A stretch of 64,000 nucleotides of DNA from Allopontixanthobacter sediminis (GTDB lineage Bacteria; Pseudomonadota; Alphaproteobacteria; Sphingomonadales; Sphingomonadaceae). Position 1 is the first letter of the stretch. Every line of letters starts with the position of its first letter. The notes beneath the pieces are model-generated. The model ran no database searches. It had not been told where the DNA came from and saw nothing but the letters and a program-made list of their open reading frames with translations. Location: positions 992,001 to 1,056,000 of the forward strand of contig NZ_WTYL01000001.1 of assembly GCF_009828115.1 (NCBI RefSeq), written 5' to 3'. Below, in pieces: positions 55,468 to 63,288 of the stretch. A program made the translations under genes and the position numbers.

Positions 55468-56694
55468 TCAGCGAAGGCTGACGACGTTGTCGCTTTCACG
55501 CGGATCGATCCGGTCACCGCGGTACAGGCTGGCCATGGGCTCATCCTGTACAATCACCACTTCCGCAGCACCGAATCCATTGAACCCGGTCTTCATCGCC
55601 GCGCCATAGGCGCCCAACATCCCGATCTCGATGAAATCGCCAGCCTGTATGTCGGCGGGCAGCATGAAGGGACCCTTCATGAAGTCGGCGTCATCGCAGG
55701 TCGGGCCATAAAAGGAAAACTCGTCAAGCCCTTCGATCAGGTCGTCCTCGAGTGCCGAGACCGGGAAGCGCCAAGCAACATGTGCCGCATCGAACAGGGC
55801 GCCATAGGCACCGTCATTGATGTACAGCTCATCCCCGCGGCGCTTTTCCACGCGCACGATCAGGCTGCTGTATTCGGCGCATAGCGCACGGCCGGGCTCG
55901 CACCACAATTCGGCGTTGTAGGCGATCGGCAGCGCTTCGAAATGCCGGTGGATAATGTGGAAGTAATCTTCCAGCGGCGGGGGCTCCATGCCGGGATAGA
56001 TCGACGGAAATCCGCCGCCGACATCGATCATGTCGATAACCACGCTCGAATCGGCAATCGCGGCACGCACGCGTTCCAGCGCCTGGACGTATGCGAACGG
56101 CGTCATCGCCTGGCTACCGACGTGGAAGCACAAGCCGAGCCAGTCGGCTACCTGGCGAGTCGCCTGGAGAAGCGGCGCAGCATCGACCAGATCGACTCCG
56201 AACTTCGACGCGAGGCTCAACTCGGCATATTCCGACGATACCCGCAGCCGGACGCAAAGCCGCAGATCAGCCGCTGGCTCGCCATTTTCACTAGCGGTCG
56301 CAGAGACAATCTTTTCCAGCTCTTCGATGGTGTCGAGGCTGAACGTGCGCACACCATGCTCGTGATATGCTTCTGAAATGGCGCGCGCGGTCTTGACCGG
56401 GTGCATGAAGCATAGGGTCGCCCCGGGCAGCGCAGCCCGCGCCATCCGCACTTCGCCGATCGACGCCACATCGTAATGCGTGATGCCGTTGTCCCACAGG
56501 ATTTGCAGCAGGTCGGGTGATGGGTTCGCCTTGACTGCATACAGCGACTTACCCGGAAACTTCTCGACGAAGAATCGGGCAGCGCGCGCAGCAGCAAGCG
56601 GGCGGTTGAGGATGACCGGTTCGTCCGGCGCCAAGGCGCGGACTACTGCAGCAGCGTCAGGATAATGGTGCAACTCAAGGGACCCCCAGGACAA
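55468..56694 (-). CDS. Type III PLP-dependent ornithine/lysine decarboxylase
   Basis: Beta/alpha-barrel (alanine-racemase fold) decarboxylase producing putrescine or cadaverine. The 408-residue product has SLYAVKANPSPD (PLP Lys55), GFHVGSQ-type LCFHVGSQAMTP, IDVGGGFPSIYPG, ELWCEPGRALCAE and GPTCDDADFMKG (catalytic Cys region). The start is uncertain: TTG 56694 gives MSWGSLELHHYPD, and a second TTG seven codons later is possible. It supplies the diamine for the NspC/dehydrogenase pair 2 kb away. The transcript seems to start about 50 bases upstream from its own promoter. Confidence 0.9.
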   Translation of the reverse strand: MSWGSLELHHYPDAAAVVRALAPDEPVILNRPLAAARAARFFVEKFPGKSLYAVKANPSPDLLQILWDNGITHYDVASIGEVRMARAALPGATLCFMHPVKTARAISEAYHEHGVRTFSLDTIEELEKIVSATASENGEPAADLRLCVRLRVSSEYAELSLASKFGVDLVDAAPLLQATRQVADWLGLCFHVGSQAMTPFAYVQALERVRAAIADSSVVIDMIDVGGGFPSIYPGMEPPPLEDYFHIIHRHFEALPIAYNAELWCEPGRALCAEYSSLIVRVEKRRGDELYINDGAYGALFDAAHVAWRFPVSALEDDLIEGLDEFSFYGPTCDDADFMKGPFMLPADIQAGDFIEIGMLGAYGAAMKTGFNGFGAAEVVIVQDEPMASLYRGDRIDPRESDNVVSLR

Positions 56695-56751
56695 TAGTTT
56701 CCAACACAGCTGCCTTGCGGTTTGGAAGTCCCCATGGGGCAGCGAAGGGGC

Positions 56752-56779
56752 GATATATCGTGCGCATTATGAATTTCAA
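56752..56779 (-). promoter_or_regulatory. Predicted sigma-70 promoter of the decarboxylase gene
   Basis: Minus-strand TTGAAA (56779-56774), 16 bases, TATATC (56757-56752). The predicted start near 56745 leaves a leader of about 50 bases containing a 6-bp stem (56743-56738 with 56714-56709) that encloses most of a CCCCATGGGG palindrome. Confidence 0.45.
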
Positions 56780-56853
56780 CTGAAAATTGGGCTCCTGGCG
56801 GGCGTGAACTGATTTAACGGTTGAAATTGGCCACAGCGTTCAGCACGCTGAAT

Positions 56854-57408
56854 TCAGAAACTGACATTCGGCACCTGATCGACGACGCCTTTTTCGCTAT
56901 CGTCGAGCCGGCTGAAATCCGCGGTCTTGAAGCCCAGCAGGTTCGCAAACAGTACCGCCGGGAAGCTCTCCATACCCGTATTATAGCGAGATACGGCGGC
57001 ATTCAAGGCCCGCCGCGCCGCTGATAATTTGTCTTCAAGGTTCGCCAATTCGCCTTGCAGTGCCTGAAAATTGGTGTTGGCCTTGAGATCGGGATAATTC
57101 TCCGCCAGCGCCAGCAAGCGGTCCAGCGAAAGCTTCAACTGTGCTTCATCCGCGGAATTCATGGTGCCCTGCGCTGCCGTGTTGCGCGCGGTGATCACGG
57201 CATCGAGCGTATCCTGCTCATGCGCGGCATAGCCTTTGACCGTGCTGACCAGGTTCGGAACAAGATCATGTCGCTGCCGCAATTGGGCATCGATATCGGC
57301 GACGCCCTGATTAACGTTCTGCCGTAGGGCAACCAGTTGGTTGTAAATCACGATGACCAACAGTGCGACGCCCGCAAGCACTGCGATAATGACAATCATT
57401 TCGAACAT
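56854..57408 (-). CDS. lemA: LemA family protein
   Basis: Membrane-anchored helical protein of 184 residues. One transmembrane helix (about 4-22) is followed by the coiled LemA core: LRQNVNQGVADIDAQLRQRHDLVPNLV, then VKGYAAHEQDTLDAVITARNTAA and AENYPDLKANTNFQAL, ending near GMESFPAVLFANLLGF. Function of the family is poorly known, with links to envelope stress and vesicles. Divergent from the DUF3137 gene, a frequent LemA companion. Confidence 0.93.
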   Translation of the reverse strand: MFEMIVIIAVLAGVALLVIVIYNQLVALRQNVNQGVADIDAQLRQRHDLVPNLVSTVKGYAAHEQDTLDAVITARNTAAQGTMNSADEAQLKLSLDRLLALAENYPDLKANTNFQALQGELANLEDKLSAARRALNAAVSRYNTGMESFPAVLFANLLGFKTADFSRLDDSEKGVVDQVPNVSF

Positions 57409-57478
57409 GGACTAAACCCCCGATGTATCAGATGCTGATTGGTATAGAGTCCCGCCAATGATGGAAATGGCTTTATGA

Positions 57479-58435
57479 ATGATTGAATTTCCAACCGCAG
57501 ACAAATTGCTGGCCGGCCCGCTTGGTCTTTGGCTGGAACAACAGGCTGTCGTTCGCGAAAAGGCTAAGGTCGACGCGAATAACCGGTTGTTCAAGGCAAG
57601 TTTGCCCGGGGTATTCGTTCTGGTTTTCGTCTGGATACTGTTATCAATTCCGATAGAGATGAAACTCTTCGTCAGTTTTGGCGTCGCCGCGGCGGTCTGG
57701 TACTGGTCGCAGGCTCCGAAACGCAAGGCGGTGAAACAGGTCAAGACCGGCATCAACGAAGCCATCGCGCAGGCGCTGGACCTTTCCTACGTCCATGATC
57801 TCGAACCTGGCCTGGGGTTCGAAAACGCCAAGACGTTCAAGATGCTCCCGAACCACGACCGCGCCAGTTTCGATGATATGTGGAGCGGCCACACCGGTGG
57901 ACACCCGTTCGTGCTGCATGAAGCAAGGCTGGAGGAGAAGCGCGGATCGGGCAAGAATACGCGCTGGGTCAAGGTGTTTCAGGGATCGATCCTGACTATC
58001 GGGTTCAGCCGGAATTTCCACGGCACAACGCTGGTATCGCGCTCGGGATCGCACTCGAAATTGTTCGGCGGGGCCAGGGACATGGTAAAGCTGGGAGGCC
58101 ACAGGCTCGATTACGTCGATATGGTCCATCCCGGCTTCGAGGATATGTTCGACATTTATACCAACGACCAGGTCGAGGCCCGCTACCTGGTACACCCCGA
58201 ATATGTCGAGCGGCTGATCGCTATCGAACAGGCCTTCAGCGGACAGGACATATGCGCCCTGTTTACCGGCGGCGATCTGGTAATCGCGCTCAATTGCGGA
58301 GACCTGTTTGAAAGCGGCTCAATCGAGGCGGTGGACGACCGCCGGCTGGTTGCGACCACAATCGACCAGTTTGCGCGGCTTGCGGAACTTGCCCAATCTC
58401 TCAATGAGCCGGAACGAACCGGTTTTTCCTCATGA
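57479..58435 (+). CDS. DUF3137 membrane protein
   Basis: A 318-residue product with two adjacent membrane helices (about 42-59 and 61-77: VFVLVFVWILLSIPI, KLFVSFGVAAAVWYW) and a large soluble domain holding the DUF3137 pattern (FKGSIL-like VFQGSILTIGFSRNFHGTTL, and NDQVEARYLVHPEYVERL). Role unknown. LemA and DUF3137 genes often sit together, so the two may act as a pair. It converges with nspC, separated by 58 bases. Confidence 0.85.
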   Translation: MIEFPTADKLLAGPLGLWLEQQAVVREKAKVDANNRLFKASLPGVFVLVFVWILLSIPIEMKLFVSFGVAAAVWYWSQAPKRKAVKQVKTGINEAIAQALDLSYVHDLEPGLGFENAKTFKMLPNHDRASFDDMWSGHTGGHPFVLHEARLEEKRGSGKNTRWVKVFQGSILTIGFSRNFHGTTLVSRSGSHSKLFGGARDMVKLGGHRLDYVDMVHPGFEDMFDIYTNDQVEARYLVHPEYVERLIAIEQAFSGQDICALFTGGDLVIALNCGDLFESGSIEAVDDRRLVATTIDQFARLAELAQSLNEPERTGFSS

Positions 58436-58493
58436 CCCGTCATCAATCTCGCCGGACCGATCGGAAACGCGGCGCGATATCAGCAAAGTACTA

Positions 58494-59669
58494 TCAGGAC
58501 AGGCGATCCCGGAAATCCTCGTAACCGAAGCTCTTGATCAGATCGAGGTTGTCGGTGTCGCTGTCCCACAGATAGATTGACGGCAACTGGACCCCGTTGA
58601 AGGTGTTGGTCTTGACCATGGAATAGTGCGCCTGATCGAGGAACGCGATCCGCTGTCCTGGCTCGCACGGCACCGGCAAGCGGTAATCGCCGATCACATC
58701 ACCCGCGAGGCAGGACGGACCGCCCAGGCGCACGGGTTGGCCCTGCCCCTGTTCCTCATGCAGCATCGCTGGGCGGTACGGCGCTTCGATCACGTCGGGC
58801 ATGTGGCAAGTGGCGGAGATGTCGGTAATCGCCAGCGGCACTCCGTTGACGCCATTGTCGAGGATCGTGCCCACCAGGATTCCCGCATCGAGCGCAACCG
58901 CCTCTCCGGGTTCGAGCATGATTTCGCAGCCGGTATCTTCCTTCGCGTCACGGAGAAATTCGACCAGTTCCTCCCGCTGGTAATCCGCACGGGTAATGTG
59001 GTGGCCACCGCCCATGTTAATCCATTTGAGCTGGCCGAAATACGGTTCGATCGCGTCGAACACCTTATCCCAGGTGTCCTTGAGCGGCTGGAGGTCCTGT
59101 TCGCACAGATTGTGGAAATGAATGCCCTCAACGCCCTCCATATGCTCTTCGGTGAGCTGTTCGAGCGGGAAGCCGAGCCGCGATCCGGGGCTGGAAGGAT
59201 CATAGCGGGGTACTTCGCCGGTCGCGACCTGCGGATTGATCCGCAGCCCGATATCGAAGCCCTGGCCGCTGCTGCGGGCATGGTCGATGATCAGCGCGGC
59301 CCGTTCCATCTGGCCAGGCGAGTTGAAGATGACATGGTCGGAAAGGCGGCAGATTTCCTCCAACTCGTCCGGCTTGTACGCCGCGCAATAGGTCGCAATC
59401 TCGCCGTCGTAGAATTCCGAAGCCAGCCGCGCTTCCCACAGGCCGGAGGTACAAACGCCGTCGAGAAATTCTCCGATGATCGGCGCGACCGACCACATGG
59501 AGAACGCCTTCAGCGCCGCCAGCACCTTGATATCCGCCGCATCGCGGATATCCGCCAGGATTTTGAGATTGGACCGCAGTTTTGCCGCGTCCACTACGAA
59601 CGCGGGACTGTCGATACGGGAAAGGTCAAAATGGGCGAAGGCGCCCGGATCACCGGCTTTCGTTTCCAT
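58494..59669 (-). CDS. nspC: Carboxynorspermidine decarboxylase
   Basis: PLP-dependent alanine-racemase-fold decarboxylase acting on carboxyspermidine/carboxynorspermidine to release spermidine/norspermidine. The 391-residue product has VLAALKAFSMWS (PLP Lys54), GRINPQV-like LRINPQVATGEV, WINMGGGHHITR, EPGEAVALDAG, and the C-terminal LDQAHYSMVKTNTFNG. The gene order with the carboxynorspermidine dehydrogenase identifies the pathway. Five bases separate it from the upstream VOC gene. Confidence 0.93.
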   Translation of the reverse strand: METKAGDPGAFAHFDLSRIDSPAFVVDAAKLRSNLKILADIRDAADIKVLAALKAFSMWSVAPIIGEFLDGVCTSGLWEARLASEFYDGEIATYCAAYKPDELEEICRLSDHVIFNSPGQMERAALIIDHARSSGQGFDIGLRINPQVATGEVPRYDPSSPGSRLGFPLEQLTEEHMEGVEGIHFHNLCEQDLQPLKDTWDKVFDAIEPYFGQLKWINMGGGHHITRADYQREELVEFLRDAKEDTGCEIMLEPGEAVALDAGILVGTILDNGVNGVPLAITDISATCHMPDVIEAPYRPAMLHEEQGQGQPVRLGGPSCLAGDVIGDYRLPVPCEPGQRIAFLDQAHYSMVKTNTFNGVQLPSIYLWDSDTDNLDLIKSFGYEDFRDRLS

Positions 59670-59674
59670 GGCGG

Positions 59675-60100
59675 TCAGGTACCGAACACGATGTTGCCAT
59701 CGTCATCGATGGAGAATGCGGGATTGTAGGCGATTTCCCAAGCATGGTCGTCGGGATCGGCAACATACCCGCGAAGCCCCCCAATCGGCGGAGCGTCGGC
59801 GGGCCGCAGCACTCGGCCGCCGGCCGCGACCAGATCATTCATCAGTGCCTTCACCTCGCTTTCAGCGCGAACATTGTGCGCCAGCGCGAAGGCTCCTGGC
59901 CGGAGCAGTTCGCCGCGCGCCATGTCCGCTTGCAAAGAGGTATCGGCAAAGGTCGACAGGATGAGGCCGTTTAGCTGGTAAAAAATGATCTCGTCATTTT
60001 CGAACACCGGTTTCCAGCCGAAGCCGTCGACATAGAAACGGCGCGACTTTTCCAAATCGCGCGATCCAAGAGTAATGAGGGAAACCCGTGGCTCAGCCAT
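59675..60100 (-). CDS. VOC family (glyoxalase/bleomycin-resistance fold) protein
   Basis: A 141-residue VOC-fold protein with paired beta-alpha-beta units: PRVSLITLGSRDLEKSRRFY and GLRGYVADPDDHAWEIAYNP. The C-terminal DHAWE holds a candidate metal Glu. The ATG at 60100 is chosen; the open frame runs 14 codons further. It is placed between the two polyamine genes with 2- and 5-base gaps, so it is clearly in their operon; function there is unknown (perhaps handling a reactive aldehyde). Confidence 0.85.
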   Translation of the reverse strand: MAEPRVSLITLGSRDLEKSRRFYVDGFGWKPVFENDEIIFYQLNGLILSTFADTSLQADMARGELLRPGAFALAHNVRAESEVKALMNDLVAAGGRVLRPADAPPIGGLRGYVADPDDHAWEIAYNPAFSIDDDGNIVFGT

Positions 60101-60102
60101 GG

Positions 60103-61314
60103 TCAGAACTCGACCGGCCCATCCAGTTCCTCGACCTTCCACGGCAGGCCGTGCGCGTTGAGCATTTCCATGAACGGATCGGGGTCCATCTGCTCCATGT
60201 TGAACACGCCGTCACCCGACCATTTGCCGGTCAACATCATTGCACTGCCGATCATCGCGGGAACGCCGGTGGTGTAGCTCACCGCTTGGTTGCCGGTTTC
60301 CTCATAGGCATCCTCGTGATCGCAGATGTTGTTTATATAGAACGTCTTCTCGCCCGAACCGTCCAGCGCTTCTCCGGTTGCAATGACGCCGATGTTGGTC
60401 TTGCCCTTGGTGGTTTCGCCCAGCGATTCCGGCTTGGGCAGCACCGCGGCGAGGAACTGGAGCGGGATGATATCCCGGCCTTGGTACTTGATCGGCTCGA
60501 TGCTGGTCATGCCGACGGCCTGCAGAACCGTCAGATGGGTGATGTAGGCATCGCCGAAAGTCATCCAGAACCGTGCCCGCTCCAGTTCGGGAACGAACTT
60601 GGCAAGGCTTTCAAGCTCCTCGTGATACATCAAATAGGCGTTTTTCTTGCCGACGCCTTCGAAGTCAAATTCGGTCCTGATCTGCATGGCGGGGGTTTCG
60701 ACCCATTCGCCGTTCTCCCAATGACGTGCCGGCGCGGTCACTTCGCGGATGTTGATTTCCGGATTGAAGTTGGTCGCGAACGCCTGCCCGTGATCGCCGC
60801 CGTTGCAATCGAGGATGTCAAGTTGGCGGATGGTTTTCAGCTTGTGCTTCTTGAGCCATATGGTGAACACGCTGGTCACGCCCGGATCGAAACCCGACCC
60901 CAGCAGCGCCATCAGGCCCGCTTCCTTGAACCGGTCGTGATAGGCCCACTGCCAGTGATATTCGAACTTCGCTTCGTCCTTGGGTTCGTAATTCGCGGTA
61001 TCGAGATAGCTGACGCAGGCTTCCAGGCAGGCATCCATGATCGGCAGGTCCTGATACGGCAGCGCCAGATTGACCACCAGCGAAGGCCGCACCTTGCGGA
61101 TAAGATTGACCATCGCGGGCACTTCTTCGGCGTCGATTTCATAGGTCGCCACGTCGCGCCCTGTGCGCTGCTTCACGCTGGCGGCGATACTGTCGCACTT
61201 GCTCTTCGTGCGGCTCGCCAGATGGATATCGCTGAAGATATCCGCATTCATGGCCATCTTGTGGACCGCGACCGAACTGACGCCGCCTGCGCCGATAACC
61301 AGAACTGTAGACAT
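60103..61314 (-). CDS. Carboxynorspermidine dehydrogenase (saccharopine dehydrogenase-like)
   Basis: Reductively condenses aspartate semialdehyde with a diamine to carboxyspermidine/carboxynorspermidine, using NADPH. The 403-residue product starts MSTVLVIGAGGVSSVAVHKM (Rossmann loop), with YEIDAEEVPAMVNLIRKVRP, the central LGSGFDPGVTSVFTIWLKKH, and a GGDHGQAF substrate region. CTGGAG precedes the ATG at 61314. It opens the CANSDH-VOC-nspC operon and is divergent from a threonine dehydratase-like gene. Confidence 0.93.
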   Translation of the reverse strand: MSTVLVIGAGGVSSVAVHKMAMNADIFSDIHLASRTKSKCDSIAASVKQRTGRDVATYEIDAEEVPAMVNLIRKVRPSLVVNLALPYQDLPIMDACLEACVSYLDTANYEPKDEAKFEYHWQWAYHDRFKEAGLMALLGSGFDPGVTSVFTIWLKKHKLKTIRQLDILDCNGGDHGQAFATNFNPEINIREVTAPARHWENGEWVETPAMQIRTEFDFEGVGKKNAYLMYHEELESLAKFVPELERARFWMTFGDAYITHLTVLQAVGMTSIEPIKYQGRDIIPLQFLAAVLPKPESLGETTKGKTNIGVIATGEALDGSGEKTFYINNICDHEDAYEETGNQAVSYTTGVPAMIGSAMMLTGKWSGDGVFNMEQMDPDPFMEMLNAHGLPWKVEELDGPVEF

Positions 61315-61364
61315 GTTTACTCCAGAATATTGGTGTTTTTCTGGCAACGCATTAGGCGGTAACA

Positions 61365-62327
61365 ATGTTTCAAGAAAGCCCCCGCGCTCCGACAAATGAC
61401 GGAGTTCACCGCGCAGCCGCGAAAATAGGCGCAATTCTGCCGCCAACACCCTTGCTGCCGGTGGAAATCGACGGGGTGACATGCTGGGTCAAAGCGGAAA
61501 ACCTGCAACCGATCGGCGCATTCAAGATCCGCGGCGCATGGCACCGGATGAGCGACCTGACCGCGGAAGAGCGGGTGCGCGGCGTCGTGGGCGTGTCCAG
61601 CGGAAACCATGCCCAAGGGGTGGCCTGGGCGGCGCGGAAGCTTGGTATTGCCGCGACCATCGTCATGCCGCGCGACGCGCCGCAGATGAAGCTGGAAGCG
61701 ACCCGGGCGCTCGGCGCGGACGTTGTGCTATACGAAAGGCCGGGCGAGGACCGCGATGCCGTGGCCAATCAGCTGTGCGAAGAAACCGGCGCAGTGCTGG
61801 TCCATGCTTATGCCGATCCGTGGGTGATCGAAGGGCAAGGCAGCGCCGGGATCGAGATCACCGCGCAACTGGGGCGTCAACCGTCCGCAATCATCGCTTG
61901 CTGCGGTGGCGGCGGGCTATCGGCAGGCCTCGCCCTCGCCTGTCCGGAAAGCCGGATTGTAACGGTGGAGCCGGAAGGCTGGGACGATCTGGCACGCAGC
62001 CTTGCGACGGGCAAAATCCTGCCGGTCGGGCTCAACCCGCCTCCCACCGCTTGCGACGCCTTGCAAACGCCGGTGACGGCGCCGGTCAACTTCGCAGTTC
62101 TTAATGGCCGTGCGGAGGCTGGCCTCGCCGTGTCGGAATTCGAAGTCCGGCGGGCCCAGCGCTTCGCCTTCGCCCGTTTGAAACTGGTACTAGAACCGGG
62201 CGGTGCCGCGGCGCTGGCGGCGGGCCTCGCCGGGAAGGTCGCGCTCGATGCCAACAGCGTGATCATGCTGACGGGCGGAAATGTCGATCCGGCGGCTTTC
62301 GCAATGGTGCTGACCAGCGGAAATTAG
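61365..62327 (+). CDS. Threonine/serine dehydratase-like PLP enzyme
   Basis: Fold type II PLP protein of 320 residues with the PLP Lys54 in GAFKIRGAWHRM, phosphate loop GGGGLSAGLA, VVGVSSGNHAQGVAWAA and the C-terminal EPGGAAALAAGLAGKVAL. It lacks the C-terminal regulatory ACT region of IlvA, fitting catabolic threonine dehydratase or serine racemase/dehydratase. Which amino acid is used cannot be told from sequence. It diverges from the CANSDH gene, and MAPEG genes follow 62 bases on. Confidence 0.9.
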   Translation: MFQESPRAPTNDGVHRAAAKIGAILPPTPLLPVEIDGVTCWVKAENLQPIGAFKIRGAWHRMSDLTAEERVRGVVGVSSGNHAQGVAWAARKLGIAATIVMPRDAPQMKLEATRALGADVVLYERPGEDRDAVANQLCEETGAVLVHAYADPWVIEGQGSAGIEITAQLGRQPSAIIACCGGGGLSAGLALACPESRIVTVEPEGWDDLARSLATGKILPVGLNPPPTACDALQTPVTAPVNFAVLNGRAEAGLAVSEFEVRRAQRFAFARLKLVLEPGGAAALAAGLAGKVALDANSVIMLTGGNVDPAAFAMVLTSGN

Positions 62328-62389
62328 GTTGCAATTGACAATTGACTGGCGCCGCGCCAGTTTCCTGGAAAATATGGAGGGGATTTTCA

Positions 62390-62839
62390 ATGCAGGCTCA
62401 AATGCTCGCGCCGGCAGCCGTACTCGTACTTTGGTCGCTGGTCATGCTTTACTGGATGGCCGCTACGCGCGGACCGGCGATGAAGAAGATGGAAGGCGGG
62501 CTTGGCGCGGCGAAACCTGGCGGACGGGGCCAGGATCTTGAGGGCCGCATTCCCGACAGGGTCAACTGGATAGCCCATAATTACACCCACCTGATGGAAC
62601 AGCCGACGATCTTCTATCCGGCGGTGATCATCCTCGCGCTGGTCGGAAGCACAGGCCTCGATATCCTGCTCGCATGGATTTATGTCGGGATGCGGATCAT
62701 TCATTCGATCTGGCAGGCGACGGTGAACAAGGTTCCGGTCCGTTTCCTGATGTTCCTGGTGTCGACCATCGCGCTGACAATCCTCGCCATTCGTGCAGTT
62801 ATGGCTACCCTGTTCGCCAATCCGGCAGCCCTGTCATGA
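62390..62839 (+). CDS. MAPEG-family membrane protein (first)
   Basis: A 149-residue protein with four predicted membrane helices and the MAPEG signature (AAVLVLWSLVMLYWMAATR, DRVNWIAHNYTHLMEQPTIF, LAWIYVGMRIIHSIWQ). The family contains glutathione S-transferase/peroxidase and eicosanoid enzymes; bacterial members are mostly uncharacterised. GGAGGGG precedes the ATG at 62390, while the frame is open further upstream. Overlaps the second MAPEG gene by ATGA. Confidence 0.88.
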   Translation: MQAQMLAPAAVLVLWSLVMLYWMAATRGPAMKKMEGGLGAAKPGGRGQDLEGRIPDRVNWIAHNYTHLMEQPTIFYPAVIILALVGSTGLDILLAWIYVGMRIIHSIWQATVNKVPVRFLMFLVSTIALTILAIRAVMATLFANPAALS

Positions 62840-63270
62840 TCGGCGCGGCGATCCTCCAGCCGGTCGTCGCCCTGATGATCTGGACCATGGTGATGTGGGT
62901 GTGGATGTACGCCACCCGCATTCCGGCCATGTCCCGGGCGCCGGATATCGAAGCGCCGGGCAAGCTGGTGGGTAGCACCGGGGCTGACCTCCGCGCCAAA
63001 TTGCCGAGTAGTGTGAGTTGGAAGGCCGACAATTACAATCACTTGCACGAAGCGCCGACCGTGTTCTACGCGGTCGCCATCGTGCTGGCGGTGATCGGCC
63101 AGGGTGACGGGATGAACGCGTTGCTCGGGTGGATCTACACGGGCCTGCGGGTTACCCATTCACTGGTACAAGCGACGGCAAATCGCGTCCTGGTGCGCTT
63201 TGTCCTGTTCGCCCTGTCGAGCCTGGTGCTGATGGCGCTGATCCTGCACGCAGCGCTGTCGGTGTTCTAG
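62836..63270 (+). CDS. MAPEG-family membrane protein (second)
   Basis: A 144-residue paralogue of the preceding gene with the same layout: ALMIWTMVMWVWMYATRIP, WKADNYNHLHEAPTVFYAV, LGWIYTGLRVTHSLVQ. The central NHLHEAPTVFY region parallels THLMEQPTIFY of the first. A tandem duplication with overlap suggests a heteromer. The pair is unusual enough to note; substrates unknown. Confidence 0.88.
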   Translation: MIGAAILQPVVALMIWTMVMWVWMYATRIPAMSRAPDIEAPGKLVGSTGADLRAKLPSSVSWKADNYNHLHEAPTVFYAVAIVLAVIGQGDGMNALLGWIYTGLRVTHSLVQATANRVLVRFVLFALSSLVLMALILHAALSVF

Positions 63271-63288
63271 CGCCGCTGGGTGGCCGGA

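Noticed and set aside
55351-55609. Small open frames crossing the terminator at 55410-55447
   Set aside because: They run through the terminator hairpin and into the antisense of the decarboxylase, lack ribosome sites, and show no domain.
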